Assembly: GCA_021152595.1 (NCBI GenBank)
Contig: JAGKVC010000104.1
Coordinates: 1 to 11,790, forward strand
From: Clostridia bacterium
GTDB taxonomy: Bacteria; Bacillota; Clostridia; Oscillospirales; Ruminococcaceae
Length of the DNA stretch: 11,790 bases
Direction of reading: 5' to 3'
In this document: positions 1 through 6,119 of the stretch, one piece after another
How positions within the stretch are numbered: position 1 is the first letter of the stretch
How the letters are laid out: every line of letters starts with the position of its first letter
Notes under the pieces: model-generated
Database searches by the model: none
What the model was told of the DNA's origin: nothing
Seen by the model: only the letters and a program-made list of their open reading frames with translations
Program-made: the position numbers and the translations under genes

Positions 1-337
1 CGATCAGGCAGATCTCATTGACGAGCTGATCGACCGCTTCGGAGATCCGCCGAAGAGCCTGCTCAATCTCATCGGGGCATCGCTGCTGCGCAATACGGCA
101 GGCCGCCTCGGCATCACGGAAATCACGCAGAAGCGCGGCGCCCTGTTCTTCTTCGTCACGCAGCCGAACGCGAAGCAGTTGCAGGGGCTCATGGTCAAAT
201 ATTACGACCGCATCGCGTTCAACGATAAGACCGCGCCGTATTATGTTGCCGTGCGCATCAGGAAGGGCGAGCTTTCCGTTGACCTGATGCGCGAAGTAAT
301 CGCAACATTTGAGGAAAATGCCGGAATGTCCACCTGA
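1..337 (+). CDS. mfd: Transcription-repair coupling factor Mfd, C-terminal fragment
   Basis: The open frame enters from the left edge (first full codon at base 2) and ends at TGA 335-337, giving the last 111 residues. The segment DELIDRFGDPPKSLLNLI, followed by LGITEITQK, matches the C-terminal domain of Mfd, just after the helicase domains. Mfd is a cytoplasmic ATP-dependent DNA translocase. It removes RNA polymerase stalled at lesions and recruits UvrA for nucleotide excision repair; the C-terminal domain is autoinhibitory and masks the UvrA-binding surface. The helicase motifs lie outside the window, so the call rests on this terminal domain alone. The next gene, for an exported protein, has its own promoter, so no operon link is evident. 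Confidence 0.85.
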   Translation, partial: DQADLIDELIDRFGDPPKSLLNLIGASLLRNTAGRLGITEITQKRGALFFFVTQPNAKQLQGLMVKYYDRIAFNDKTAPYYVAVRIRKGELSVDLMREVIATFEENAGMST

Positions 338-369
338 ATAAAGCAATTTTTGATTAGTCTTTGTGCATT

Positions 370-410
370 GTGCCGAAAAATCTGCAAAAGTTTTTCTGCA
401 TCTTTGGCAC
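370..410 (+). other. Interrupted stem downstream of mfd, possible weak terminator
   Basis: GTGCC (370-374) can pair with GGCAC (406-410), and the adjacent GAAAAA (375-380) with TTTTTC (391-396), leaving a 9-nt bulge on the right side. A T-rich stretch (424-431) follows some distance on. It lies between the mfd stop and the next promoter, where a terminator is expected. The imperfect stem and the distance to the T-run make termination uncertain. Confidence 0.3.
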
Positions 411-419
411 AGAAGCGAA

Positions 420-449
420 TGGACTTTTTTTGTGTAAAAGTGTTATAAT
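420..449 (+). promoter_or_regulatory. Extended -10 promoter for the secreted protein gene
   Basis: A consensus TATAAT lies at 444-449, preceded by TG one base upstream (441-442), which makes an extended -10. A weak -35 candidate TGGACT (420-425) sits 18 bp upstream. Transcription would start near 456, leaving a leader of about 50 nt before ATG 509. The perfect -10 suggests strong vegetative sigma-factor expression. Confidence 0.75.
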
Positions 450-468
450 GGGGCTATAAATTAGGTGT

Positions 469-484
469 CGTGCGAAACGGCACG
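469..484 (+). other. 5' leader hairpin
   Basis: CGTGC (469-473) pairs with GCACG (480-484) around the loop GAAACG. The hairpin lies in the predicted leader, 10 nt upstream of the GGAGG ribosome binding site at 495-499. It may stabilise the 5' end of the mRNA; no function is shown. Confidence 0.35.
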
Positions 485-508
485 TTTGATGTATGGAGGA
501 AACGTAAC

Positions 509-1234
509 ATGAAGATCAAGTCTATGATCGCAGCTCTGGCTGCAAGTGCAATCACGATTGGTGCTCTCGCTGTTCCGACTTTCGCTGCTGATGGCGATCC
601 GGTCTGGTACGGCGGTAAGGTTGGTGTCAACTCCAAGACAACCGGCTGGAAGGATTCCGGTCAGGAATGGGCTGTCAATGACGATAAGATCGGCTCCACC
701 AAGTTTGAACCGACCAAGACTGATGACGGAAAGTACACGGTCAGATTTGAAAATCCGTTCGGTGACGGTATTGCTGAGGATGATACCTATGTTCAGGCAT
801 GGATTCAGAACTGGGGACCGGATGATTTCAAACTCGTCAGCGTTTACTTCGAGGGCATTGACTATAACTATCCGATGGACAAGATGGATGCTGCTGACAG
901 CAACCACACTGCATATCTCGTAGGCGGCACTGAGGCAGATCCGACAATCGGTGAGAAGACCGTTGAGGATGCAAACAAGGTTACTGCTATCGTCTGGACA
1001 TTTGAGATGCCGCAGGCTGCAGGCAAGGCTGCTGAGGAGACCACTGCTGCTCCGGCAGACACCACCACCGCTGCTGCAACCACCACCAAGGCTGCTGCTG
1101 CTGTGACCACCACCAAGGCTGCTGATACCAAGAAGACTGACTCCGCTAAGACCGGCGATGCTGGTGTCGGCGTTGCAGTTGCTGCTCTGGGTCTGGCTGC
1201 TGCTGCTGCTTTCACTGCACGCAAGAAGCACTGA
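509..1234 (+). CDS. Secreted protein with Thr/Ala linker and sortase-like C-terminal tail
   Basis: The start is ATG 509, because GGAGG (495-499) lies 9 nt upstream; an in-frame GTG at 470 falls inside the leader hairpin and has no such site. The product is 241 residues. Residues 1-26 are a signal peptide with probable cleavage after PTFA. Residues about 27-165 form an acidic, aromatic-rich domain of unrecognised family, with segments such as DDTYVQAWIQNWGPDDF that hint at a beta-sandwich. Residues about 172-212 are a Thr/Ala/Lys linker (runs of TTT and AAA). The tail has KTGD (214-217), a small-residue hydrophobic stretch (about 219-237) and terminal RKKH. This resembles a cell-wall sorting signal but lacks the Leu-Pro of LPXTG. 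Alanine is coded mainly by GCT, unlike the later genes, as in highly expressed genes. The location at the cell surface is well supported; the function is unknown. Confidence 0.8.
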   Translation: MKIKSMIAALAASAITIGALAVPTFAADGDPVWYGGKVGVNSKTTGWKDSGQEWAVNDDKIGSTKFEPTKTDDGKYTVRFENPFGDGIAEDDTYVQAWIQNWGPDDFKLVSVYFEGIDYNYPMDKMDAADSNHTAYLVGGTEADPTIGEKTVEDANKVTAIVWTFEMPQAAGKAAEETTAAPADTTTAAATTTKAAAAVTTTKAADTKKTDSAKTGDAGVGVAVAALGLAAAAAFTARKKH

Positions 1235-1280
1235 TCTCATATAGAAATATCGCGCAGAAGCGCAGATAAATCGAAGTTTC

Positions 1281-1313
1281 CGAATGCCCTCTGCTGACCG
1301 TAGGGGGCATTCG
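1281..1313 (+). terminator. Intergenic hairpin after the secreted protein gene
   Basis: CGAATGCCCTC (1281-1291) pairs with GGGGGCATTCG (1303-1313), 11 bp including one G-U pair, with an 11-nt loop. No T-run follows directly; TTTTATT begins 16 nt later. It may terminate partially or protect the 3' end of the upstream mRNA. No clear promoter is visible before the next gene, so that gene may depend on readthrough past this stem. Confidence 0.5.
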
Positions 1314-1350
1314 TCATGAAACAGAATGTTTTATTATGGAGGAAAGAATT

Positions 1351-2271
1351 ATGAAAATGAAAAAAGCGCTTGCAATGCTTTCCGCACTGGCGATGCTCGG
1401 TGCGCTCGTATCCTGCGGCAAGGATACGGCAGACAGCTCTTCCGTTGCTGAGACCTCTGCACCGGAGACCTCTGCTGTCGAGACCTCTGAGGAATCCTCT
1501 GAGGAAACCAGCGTTGAGGAATCCTCTGTCTCCGATCCGCTGCCGAGAGATGTCGGTCCGGTCGATGCAAATGCGATCACCTTCGATGATGATGATATGC
1601 ACACCGGCCACCAGATGGGCGGCGGCGGCGACGAATGCGACGTTGAGCTTTCGATCGTCGATCTCGACGGCGACAAGAAGCTCAAGGTTCACGCACTGAG
1701 AGAAGATGCATCCAAGGATTACGGCGTTGTCAAGCTCGTGTTCAATCTGCCGGAAATGCTCGGCGTTGAGAATGTCGGCAACATCGGTCATATCAGCGTT
1801 GACTTCACCTGCATCGCAAACGAGACATGGAAGAATGACGACGGCAGCGAATCGCTGGTTGTCGGCAACTTCCTCGGCGCACTCGCAGGCAATATCGCAT
1901 CCGAGCAGGGCAAGGATGCTGACGGCAACGTGATCCAGAACACCTGGGCAAACCACTATGAGTTTGCATATCAGGACTGGGAGCATGAAGAGGGAAGCTG
2001 GCGCTGCGAAACCGATATTCCGGCGCTCCTGCCTGCAAACGGCTACGCTGCAAACGATGAGGGCACCACGCTCGTGATCATGCGCTGGGGACAGGCAAAT
2101 GATGTTGACTTCTACATCGACAACCTCACCTTCTATGACAAGGACGGCAACTCTATGCCTGTAAAGGCAAGTGCTGCTGCTGAGGGCGGCGAAGCTGCTC
2201 CGGCTGAGGAATCCTCCGAGGCTGCTGAAGAATCCTCTGAAGCACCTGCGGAATCCTCTGAAGAGGCATAA
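1351..2271 (+). CDS. Lipoprotein with Ser/Glu-rich linkers and a possible carbohydrate-binding-type domain
   Basis: The start is ATG 1351, with GGAGG (1338-1342) 8 nt upstream; the in-frame ATG at 1336 overlaps that site and is unlikely. The product is 306 residues. Residues 1-21 are a lipoprotein signal peptide with lipobox LVSC, so Cys22 would be lipidated and the protein held on the outer face of the membrane. A Ser/Glu/Thr-rich spacer (about 23-67, repeated ETS and EESS) precedes a folded domain (about 70-275). The end of this domain, MRWGQANDVDFYIDNLTFYD, has the ending typical of jelly-roll carbohydrate-binding modules. The last 30 or so residues are again Glu/Ser/Ala-rich. No catalytic motif was seen. 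Sugar binding is inferred from this ending and from the dockerin protein next door. It could instead be a solute-binding or structural lipoprotein. Confidence 0.8.
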   Translation: MKMKKALAMLSALAMLGALVSCGKDTADSSSVAETSAPETSAVETSEESSEETSVEESSVSDPLPRDVGPVDANAITFDDDDMHTGHQMGGGGDECDVELSIVDLDGDKKLKVHALREDASKDYGVVKLVFNLPEMLGVENVGNIGHISVDFTCIANETWKNDDGSESLVVGNFLGALAGNIASEQGKDADGNVIQNTWANHYEFAYQDWEHEEGSWRCETDIPALLPANGYAANDEGTTLVIMRWGQANDVDFYIDNLTFYDKDGNSMPVKASAAAEGGEAAPAEESSEAAEESSEAPAESSEEA

Positions 2272-2296
2272 TTGCCAGTCTGATATCTGATCAAAC

Positions 2297-2334
2297 AAAG
2301 CCGCTCTGATCCACGGATCGGGGCGGCTTTTGTC
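2297..2334 (+). terminator. Intrinsic terminator after the lipoprotein gene
   Basis: A long stem begins AAAGCCGC at 2297 and closes with GCGGCTTT ending at 2330, about 15 bp with two G-U pairs and a very small loop around 2312-2315. The 3' arm runs into TTTTG. It begins 25 nt after the stop codon. This is the strongest terminator in the window and separates the lipoprotein gene from the BspA-like gene. Confidence 0.85.
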
Positions 2335-2405
2335 GTTTCATCTGACATTTTCCATGTCTGCATGCCGGTTGATATGTGATTCTGCATAAATTTTAATTTC
2401 ATTAC

Positions 2406-2434
2406 TTGTACAAAATGACGGTTTATGGTATAAT
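2406..2434 (+). promoter_or_regulatory. Extended -10 promoter for the BspA-like dockerin gene
   Basis: TATAAT at 2429-2434 has TG one base upstream (extended -10) and a partial -35, TTGTAC (2406-2411), at 17 bp spacing. Transcription would start near 2441, giving a leader of about 45 nt. Confidence 0.75.
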
Positions 2435-2441
2435 TGCAGTA

Positions 2442-2456
2442 CGGTCTTTTCGACCG
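2442..2456 (+). other. Hairpin at the 5' end of the BspA-like mRNA
   Basis: CGGTC (2442-2446) pairs with GACCG (2452-2456) around TTTTC. It sits almost at the predicted transcript start and 12 nt before the GGAGG at 2469-2473. Its placement resembles the leader hairpin at 469-484, though the sequence differs. Confidence 0.35.
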
Positions 2457-2484
2457 GAATCAACGATTGGAGGACATCAATGAT

Positions 2485-4758
2485 ATGAAACGCCAAATAG
2501 TCTATGCAAGTATGCTCTCGCTTTGTCTGCTCGGCGGCGGAATGGCAGGCACATTGCCGAAGCTGCCGCAGATCACCGCTTTTGCAGAGGAAAGCACCGT
2601 TGCCGACTGCTATGATTACGATGAGACAACACAGGTTCTCACGCTCAGGGGCGAAGTCGATGCACCGACGCTCATCAACTTCAAAAAGCCTGTTTCCGCT
2701 GTCGTGACAGAGCCCGGAACCGTATTTCCGGAGGACTGCTCCCGTCTGTTCAGCTCCTATGCGGCATTCGGAAAATGCACATCCATCGACCTCAGCAATG
2801 CCGACACAAGCAAGGCGACCAAAATGGACGGCATGTTCAAATTATGCACCGAACTGACTTCGCTGCGGATGGGCAGCTTTGATACGAGCAATGTCACCTC
2901 GATGCTGTTCATGTTCGAGGATTGCCATTCGCTCCCCTCGGTCGATGTCAGCCGCTTCAAAACCGGAAAAGTCACCACGATGGCAGGCATGTTCTATAAG
3001 TGCAAGTCTCTGAAAAAGGTCGATGTCAGCGGATTTGATACGCACAATGTCACGGATTTCAGCAGCATGTTCTCTGGCTGTGCCAAATTGCAGGTAATTG
3101 ACACCAGCCGCTTTGATACTTCTGCTGCGACGAGGCTGAACAATCTCTTCGGAGGATGCGAATCGCTCGAACGGGTGGATGTCAGCAAATTCGATACATC
3201 CAATGTGACGCTGTTCTCCAATATGTTTGAGGACTGCAAGCTGGTTCCGGTGATTGATGTCAGCGGATTTGATACGCATAATGCCACCAGTATGGCAGCG
3301 ATGTTCAACGGATGCCAGAGCGTCAAAAAGCTGGATGTCAGCCATTTTGATACGACAAATGTCACCTACATGCTTCGGATGTTCAAGGACTGCTCTCAGA
3401 TCACCGAGCTGGATATTGACGGCTTCGTGACAGACAAGGTCACGCGCTTCGACAGCATGTTCGACGGATGCAGCCGGCTCAAAGAACTCAATGTCAGCGG
3501 ATTTGATACCGCAAATGCCGAGAATATGTACGGCATGTTCAACAAGTGCAGACTGATCAAAGAGCTGGATGTCAGCCGCTTTGATACCGCAAAGGTCACG
3601 GACATGAGCTATATGTTCGGCAGATGCGAAAATGTGGAGAAGCTGGATCTCAGCAATTTCCGCACCGCTAACGTCACAGAGATGCATCACATGTTCTGCG
3701 AATGCTGCTCGCTGACAGAGCTGGATCTCAGCACATTTGATACCTCGCTCGTAAAGGATACCGGCTGGATGTTCAGCGATTGCTACAGCCTGAAAAAACT
3801 GGATCTGTCCGGATTCAGCACAGCGAGCATGAAGGAAATGCAATATCTGTGTAAAGACTGCGTCTCCATGAGTGCGCTGGATATCAGCAGCTTCGATCTG
3901 AACAGAGAGCCGGAGCGCAGGGATCTGATTGATGCGCTCTTCCAGCATTGCCACAATCTGAAGAGCTTAAAGCTCGGCGACAAATTCGGCAATATGGAGA
4001 TATACTCGAATCTGCCGGATGATACACCGTGGGCAAAGGCATCTGATCCGGATACACTGATTACCCGCGGCATCGGTTATGCTGTATTTGAACATACCGC
4101 GGCTGCGGAATATGTCCGGAAGGATCTGCCGCCCACGATCCTGTTCCCGAATCACATCAACGGCGTAATTGAGCCTGTCGCAGGTGAAAAGCCCGTTGAT
4201 GCTGCGCATTTCGCAGGCAGTACCGCTTCGATCTGCACGGATGACGACATTGCAGAAAGCGCAGGCGACGGCATCTACTGGACAGCGGACAGTGACGGCG
4301 GCGCTGTCATGTCGCCCGACCAGACCTTTGAAAAGGGCAAGACCTACACGATCTGGGTACGCCTGACGCCGAGCGAGGGCGGCAGATTTTACAGCACCTA
4401 CGGCACGGTATACGGAACGGTAAACGGTGCGGACGCCGCCGTCAAAAACAACAGCGACGAAAAAACAATTTTCGTCACGAAATCCTACACAGTCCCGAAG
4501 GATCCGGAATATCTGCGCGGCGATGTCAACTTTGACGGAAAGATTGCCGTCGAGGATGCGCAGATGGCGCTCACGGCATATGTCAAGCTGCTCTCGGGCA
4601 AAATGGACGGTCTGAGCAATCTGGAGCGGCTCGCGGCAGATGCGGACAGCAACGGCAAGGTCGAGGCAGAGGATGCGCAGTTGATTCTGCAATATTATGT
4701 CCGCAGTCTTGCGGGAAAAAATATCTCATGGGAATCTATGATCCCAGCGAAGAACTGA
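2485..4758 (+). CDS. Secreted BspA-like (DUF285) repeat protein with C-terminal dockerin
   Basis: The start is ATG 2485, with GGAGG (2469-2473) 11 nt upstream; the longer reading from TTG 2434 overlaps the -10 box. The product is 757 residues. Residues 1-34 are a signal peptide ending ITAFA. A short N-terminal domain (about 35-87) is followed by 15 repeats of 26 residues (about 88-485). Each follows MFxxCxxLxxLDVSxFDTxxVTxM, the BspA-like leucine-rich repeat pattern known as DUF285. A linker and a beta-sandwich-like module (about 560-665) follow. The end is a type I-like dockerin with two calcium loops, at D680-VNFDGKIAVED and D719-ADSNGKVEAED. Dockerins dock proteins onto cohesin-bearing scaffoldins, so this protein is probably cell-surface or cellulosome-associated and acts in adhesion or binding. 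No enzyme motif is visible. The ligand and the partner cohesin are unknown. Confidence 0.92.
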   Translation: MKRQIVYASMLSLCLLGGGMAGTLPKLPQITAFAEESTVADCYDYDETTQVLTLRGEVDAPTLINFKKPVSAVVTEPGTVFPEDCSRLFSSYAAFGKCTSIDLSNADTSKATKMDGMFKLCTELTSLRMGSFDTSNVTSMLFMFEDCHSLPSVDVSRFKTGKVTTMAGMFYKCKSLKKVDVSGFDTHNVTDFSSMFSGCAKLQVIDTSRFDTSAATRLNNLFGGCESLERVDVSKFDTSNVTLFSNMFEDCKLVPVIDVSGFDTHNATSMAAMFNGCQSVKKLDVSHFDTTNVTYMLRMFKDCSQITELDIDGFVTDKVTRFDSMFDGCSRLKELNVSGFDTANAENMYGMFNKCRLIKELDVSRFDTAKVTDMSYMFGRCENVEKLDLSNFRTANVTEMHHMFCECCSLTELDLSTFDTSLVKDTGWMFSDCYSLKKLDLSGFSTASMKEMQYLCKDCVSMSALDISSFDLNREPERRDLIDALFQHCHNLKSLKLGDKFGNMEIYSNLPDDTPWAKASDPDTLITRGIGYAVFEHTAAAEYVRKDLPPTILFPNHINGVIEPVAGEKPVDAAHFAGSTASICTDDDIAESAGDGIYWTADSDGGAVMSPDQTFEKGKTYTIWVRLTPSEGGRFYSTYGTVYGTVNGADAAVKNNSDEKTIFVTKSYTVPKDPEYLRGDVNFDGKIAVEDAQMALTAYVKLLSGKMDGLSNLERLAADADSNGKVEAEDAQLILQYYVRSLAGKNISWESMIPAKN
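2746..3960 (+). repeat. Tandem 78-bp coding repeats (15 units)
   Basis: The codon at the Asp position of the LDVS motif recurs at 2788, 2866, 2944, 3022 and every 78 bp to 3880. That gives 15 units with no insertion or deletion between these anchors. The first unit carries three extra residues before its Asp. The last units (after about 3800) are more diverged. Nearly every unit keeps a Cys in MFxxC. Confidence 0.92.
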
Positions 4759-4764
4759 AAATGG

Positions 4765-4800
4765 ACGGCTGTCGGAATTTAGGATCCGGCAGCCGTTTTT
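4765..4800 (+). terminator. Intrinsic terminator after the BspA-like gene
   Basis: ACGGCTGTCGGA (4765-4776) pairs with TCCGGCAGCCGT (4785-4796), 12 bp with one G-U pair and an 8-nt loop. A T-run ends at 4800. It starts 6 nt after the stop codon and should isolate the downstream repeat and hprK from this gene. Confidence 0.88.
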
Positions 4801-4829
4801 CGCGCCGTGCGCGGCTCCGTTGATCGAAA

Positions 4830-4855
4830 GCCGGATTTACCATATCGCATCCGGC
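4830..4855 (+). other. Hairpin just upstream of repeat copy 1
   Basis: GCCGGAT (4830-4836) pairs with ATCCGGC (4849-4855) across a 12-nt loop. No T-run follows. It is not shared with repeat copy 2, so it is probably separate from that element. Confidence 0.35.
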
Positions 4856-4862
4856 GATGTCA

Positions 4863-5038
4863 ATATAAAAGTTTTGATCAAACTTTTTCAAAAGTTTGCG
4901 GGGTCGAGGGGCAGAGCCCTCGTCGCTCGTCGCAACGAGCGAAACTCCCCAGCGTTCAAGAGCTCGCGGGTTTGGGTGCCTGCGATAGAGGCACCCATTC
5001 TGAAACAGCATCCGCGAAGCGGATTCCTCTTTTTATAT
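4863..5038 (+). repeat. Structured intergenic repeat, copy 1
   Basis: This non-coding element shares an ordered set of stems with copy 2 at 8579-8797. P1: 4879-4887 with 4890-4898. P2: GCGGGG (4898-4903) with CCCC..GC (4947-4953), enclosing P3 (4905-4910 with 4917-4922) and P4 (4923-4930 with 4935-4942, loop CGCA). P5: 4973-4981 with 4989-4997, loop GCGATAG. A further hairpin at 5010-5024 (loop GAA) is followed by a T-rich stretch, and ATATAAAA (4863-4870) is the reverse complement of 5031-5038. The copies share blocks such as ATAAAAGTTTT, the P4 stem-loop and TCAAGAGCTC, but P1, P2, P3 and P5 stem bases differ in ways that keep pairing. Small open frames across it do not stay in one frame relative to copy 2, so coding is unlikely. 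Boundaries are approximate. Confidence 0.85.
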
Positions 5039-5079
5039 ATAAACGTCCCGTTTCGCCGCTCCTTTCTGCCTCTCTCATC

Positions 5080-5108
5080 TTGCATTTTGGAATATAATGT
5101 GATATAAT
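5080..5108 (+). promoter_or_regulatory. Promoter of the hprK operon
   Basis: Two TATAAT boxes lie at 5093-5098 and 5103-5108. The second has the better -35 candidate, TTGCAT (5080-5085), at 17 bp spacing. Transcription would begin near 5115, leaving a leader of about 35 nt with AGGAGG (5136-5141) 7 nt before the hprK ATG. No catabolite-response element was recognised here. Confidence 0.7.
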
Positions 5109-5148
5109 GAAAGAGAACATCCCCAAATCATTTTAAGGAGGTTTTCTT

Positions 5149-6111
5149 ATGTCGGAACGCTTTACCGTCACACTAAAACAGATCATTGATGAATTTCGGC
5201 TCGAGGTACTCTACTGCCCCGGAAATCCGGAGGAGATCCTCGTCTCGGAAAATGATATCACGCGCCCCGGTTTGCAGCTCATGGGCTTCTATGAATACTT
5301 CAATCCCGAGCGCATCCAGATCATCGGCAAGATGGAATTCGCGTATCTCTCCACACTCGAGGAGAATGAGCGCGCAGAGCATCTGAAGGCACTGTTCGCG
5401 CAGCATATCAAGTGTCTCTGCCTGAGCCGCGGTCTCCCCTGCTTTGCGGAGATGCTCTCCCTCGCGCAGCAGTATCGCGTGCCGGTACTCCGCACGTCGG
5501 AATCCACCTCGCATTTTACGTCGAATCTGCTGTCCTTCCTCAATCTGCATCTGGCACCGCGCGTCACCAGACACGGTGTCCTGATTGAGATTTACGGCGA
5601 AGGCATCTTTATCACCGGTGAAAGCGGCGTCGGCAAATCCGAGTGCGCGATCGAGCTTGTCAAGCGCGGACACCGTCTTGTCGCTGATGATGCCGTCGAG
5701 CTGCGCAAGGTCTCCAATACAAATCTTGTCGGTACATCTCCTGAAAATATCCGCCACTTTCTTGAGCTGCGCGGCATCGGTATCATCAATGTCCGCAGAC
5801 TGTTCGGCATGGGCGCTGTCAAGCTCCAGCAGGAAATCGACATGATCATCGAGCTGGAGCCGTGGGATTCCTCCAAGACCTATGACCGCATGGGCGTCGA
5901 TGAGCAGTATGCGAATATTCTCGGCGTCAAGGTTCCGTCCATGACGATTCCGGTCAAGCCGGGCAGAAATACCGCCGTGATCATGGAGGTCGCGGCAATG
6001 AACAGCCGTCAGAAGAAAATGGGCTACAACGCGACCGAAGAGCTGCTGCATAACCTCGGTCTGGAATCCATGCAGGGCAAAGAAATCGTCAAGGATTTTG
6101 ACGCTTTCTGA
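5149..6111 (+). CDS. hprK: HPr kinase/phosphorylase
   Basis: The product is 320 residues, full length for the family. The start is set by AGGAGG 7 nt upstream. In the family this bifunctional cytoplasmic enzyme uses ATP or pyrophosphate to phosphorylate Ser46 of the phosphotransfer protein HPr, and removes that phosphate when inorganic phosphate is high. P-Ser-HPr is the corepressor of CcpA and so controls carbon catabolite repression. Visible here are the N-terminal domain (about 1-130), the conserved RHGVLIEIYG with His142, the Walker A loop GESGVGKS (157-164), VADDAVELR (178-186), and the family signature LELRGIGIINVRRLFG (205-220). These key motifs look intact. It is the first gene of a tight operon; the next start is 8 nt past its stop and that gene's ribosome binding site overlaps the stop codon. 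Confidence 0.97.
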   Translation: MSERFTVTLKQIIDEFRLEVLYCPGNPEEILVSENDITRPGLQLMGFYEYFNPERIQIIGKMEFAYLSTLEENERAEHLKALFAQHIKCLCLSRGLPCFAEMLSLAQQYRVPVLRTSESTSHFTSNLLSFLNLHLAPRVTRHGVLIEIYGEGIFITGESGVGKSECAIELVKRGHRLVADDAVELRKVSNTNLVGTSPENIRHFLELRGIGIINVRRLFGMGAVKLQQEIDMIIELEPWDSSKTYDRMGVDEQYANILGVKVPSMTIPVKPGRNTAVIMEVAAMNSRQKKMGYNATEELLHNLGLESMQGKEIVKDFDAF

Positions 6112-6119
6112 GGTGAAAC

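Noticed and set aside
1237..2298. Antisense open frame (353 codons) over the lipoprotein gene
   Set aside because: The sense gene has a ribosome binding site, a lipobox and a terminator; the antisense frame runs through that terminator and has no such signals.
2842..3954. Long antisense open frame (370 codons) within the BspA-like gene
   Set aside because: It mirrors the 78-bp repeats of the sense gene, whose codon pattern keeps the opposite strand open. It has no ribosome binding site or recognisable protein features.
2746..3960. CRISPR-like regular spacing of repeats
   Set aside because: The regular 78-bp period is coding, in frame, and diverged between units. There are no identical short repeats with unique spacers.
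4807..5107. Two overlapping small open frames (95-96 residues) across repeat copy 1
   Set aside because: Their translations match the frame over copy 2 only in pieces and in different frames (one part matches one frame, the next part another). The stems, not the codons, are conserved, and no ribosome binding site is evident.
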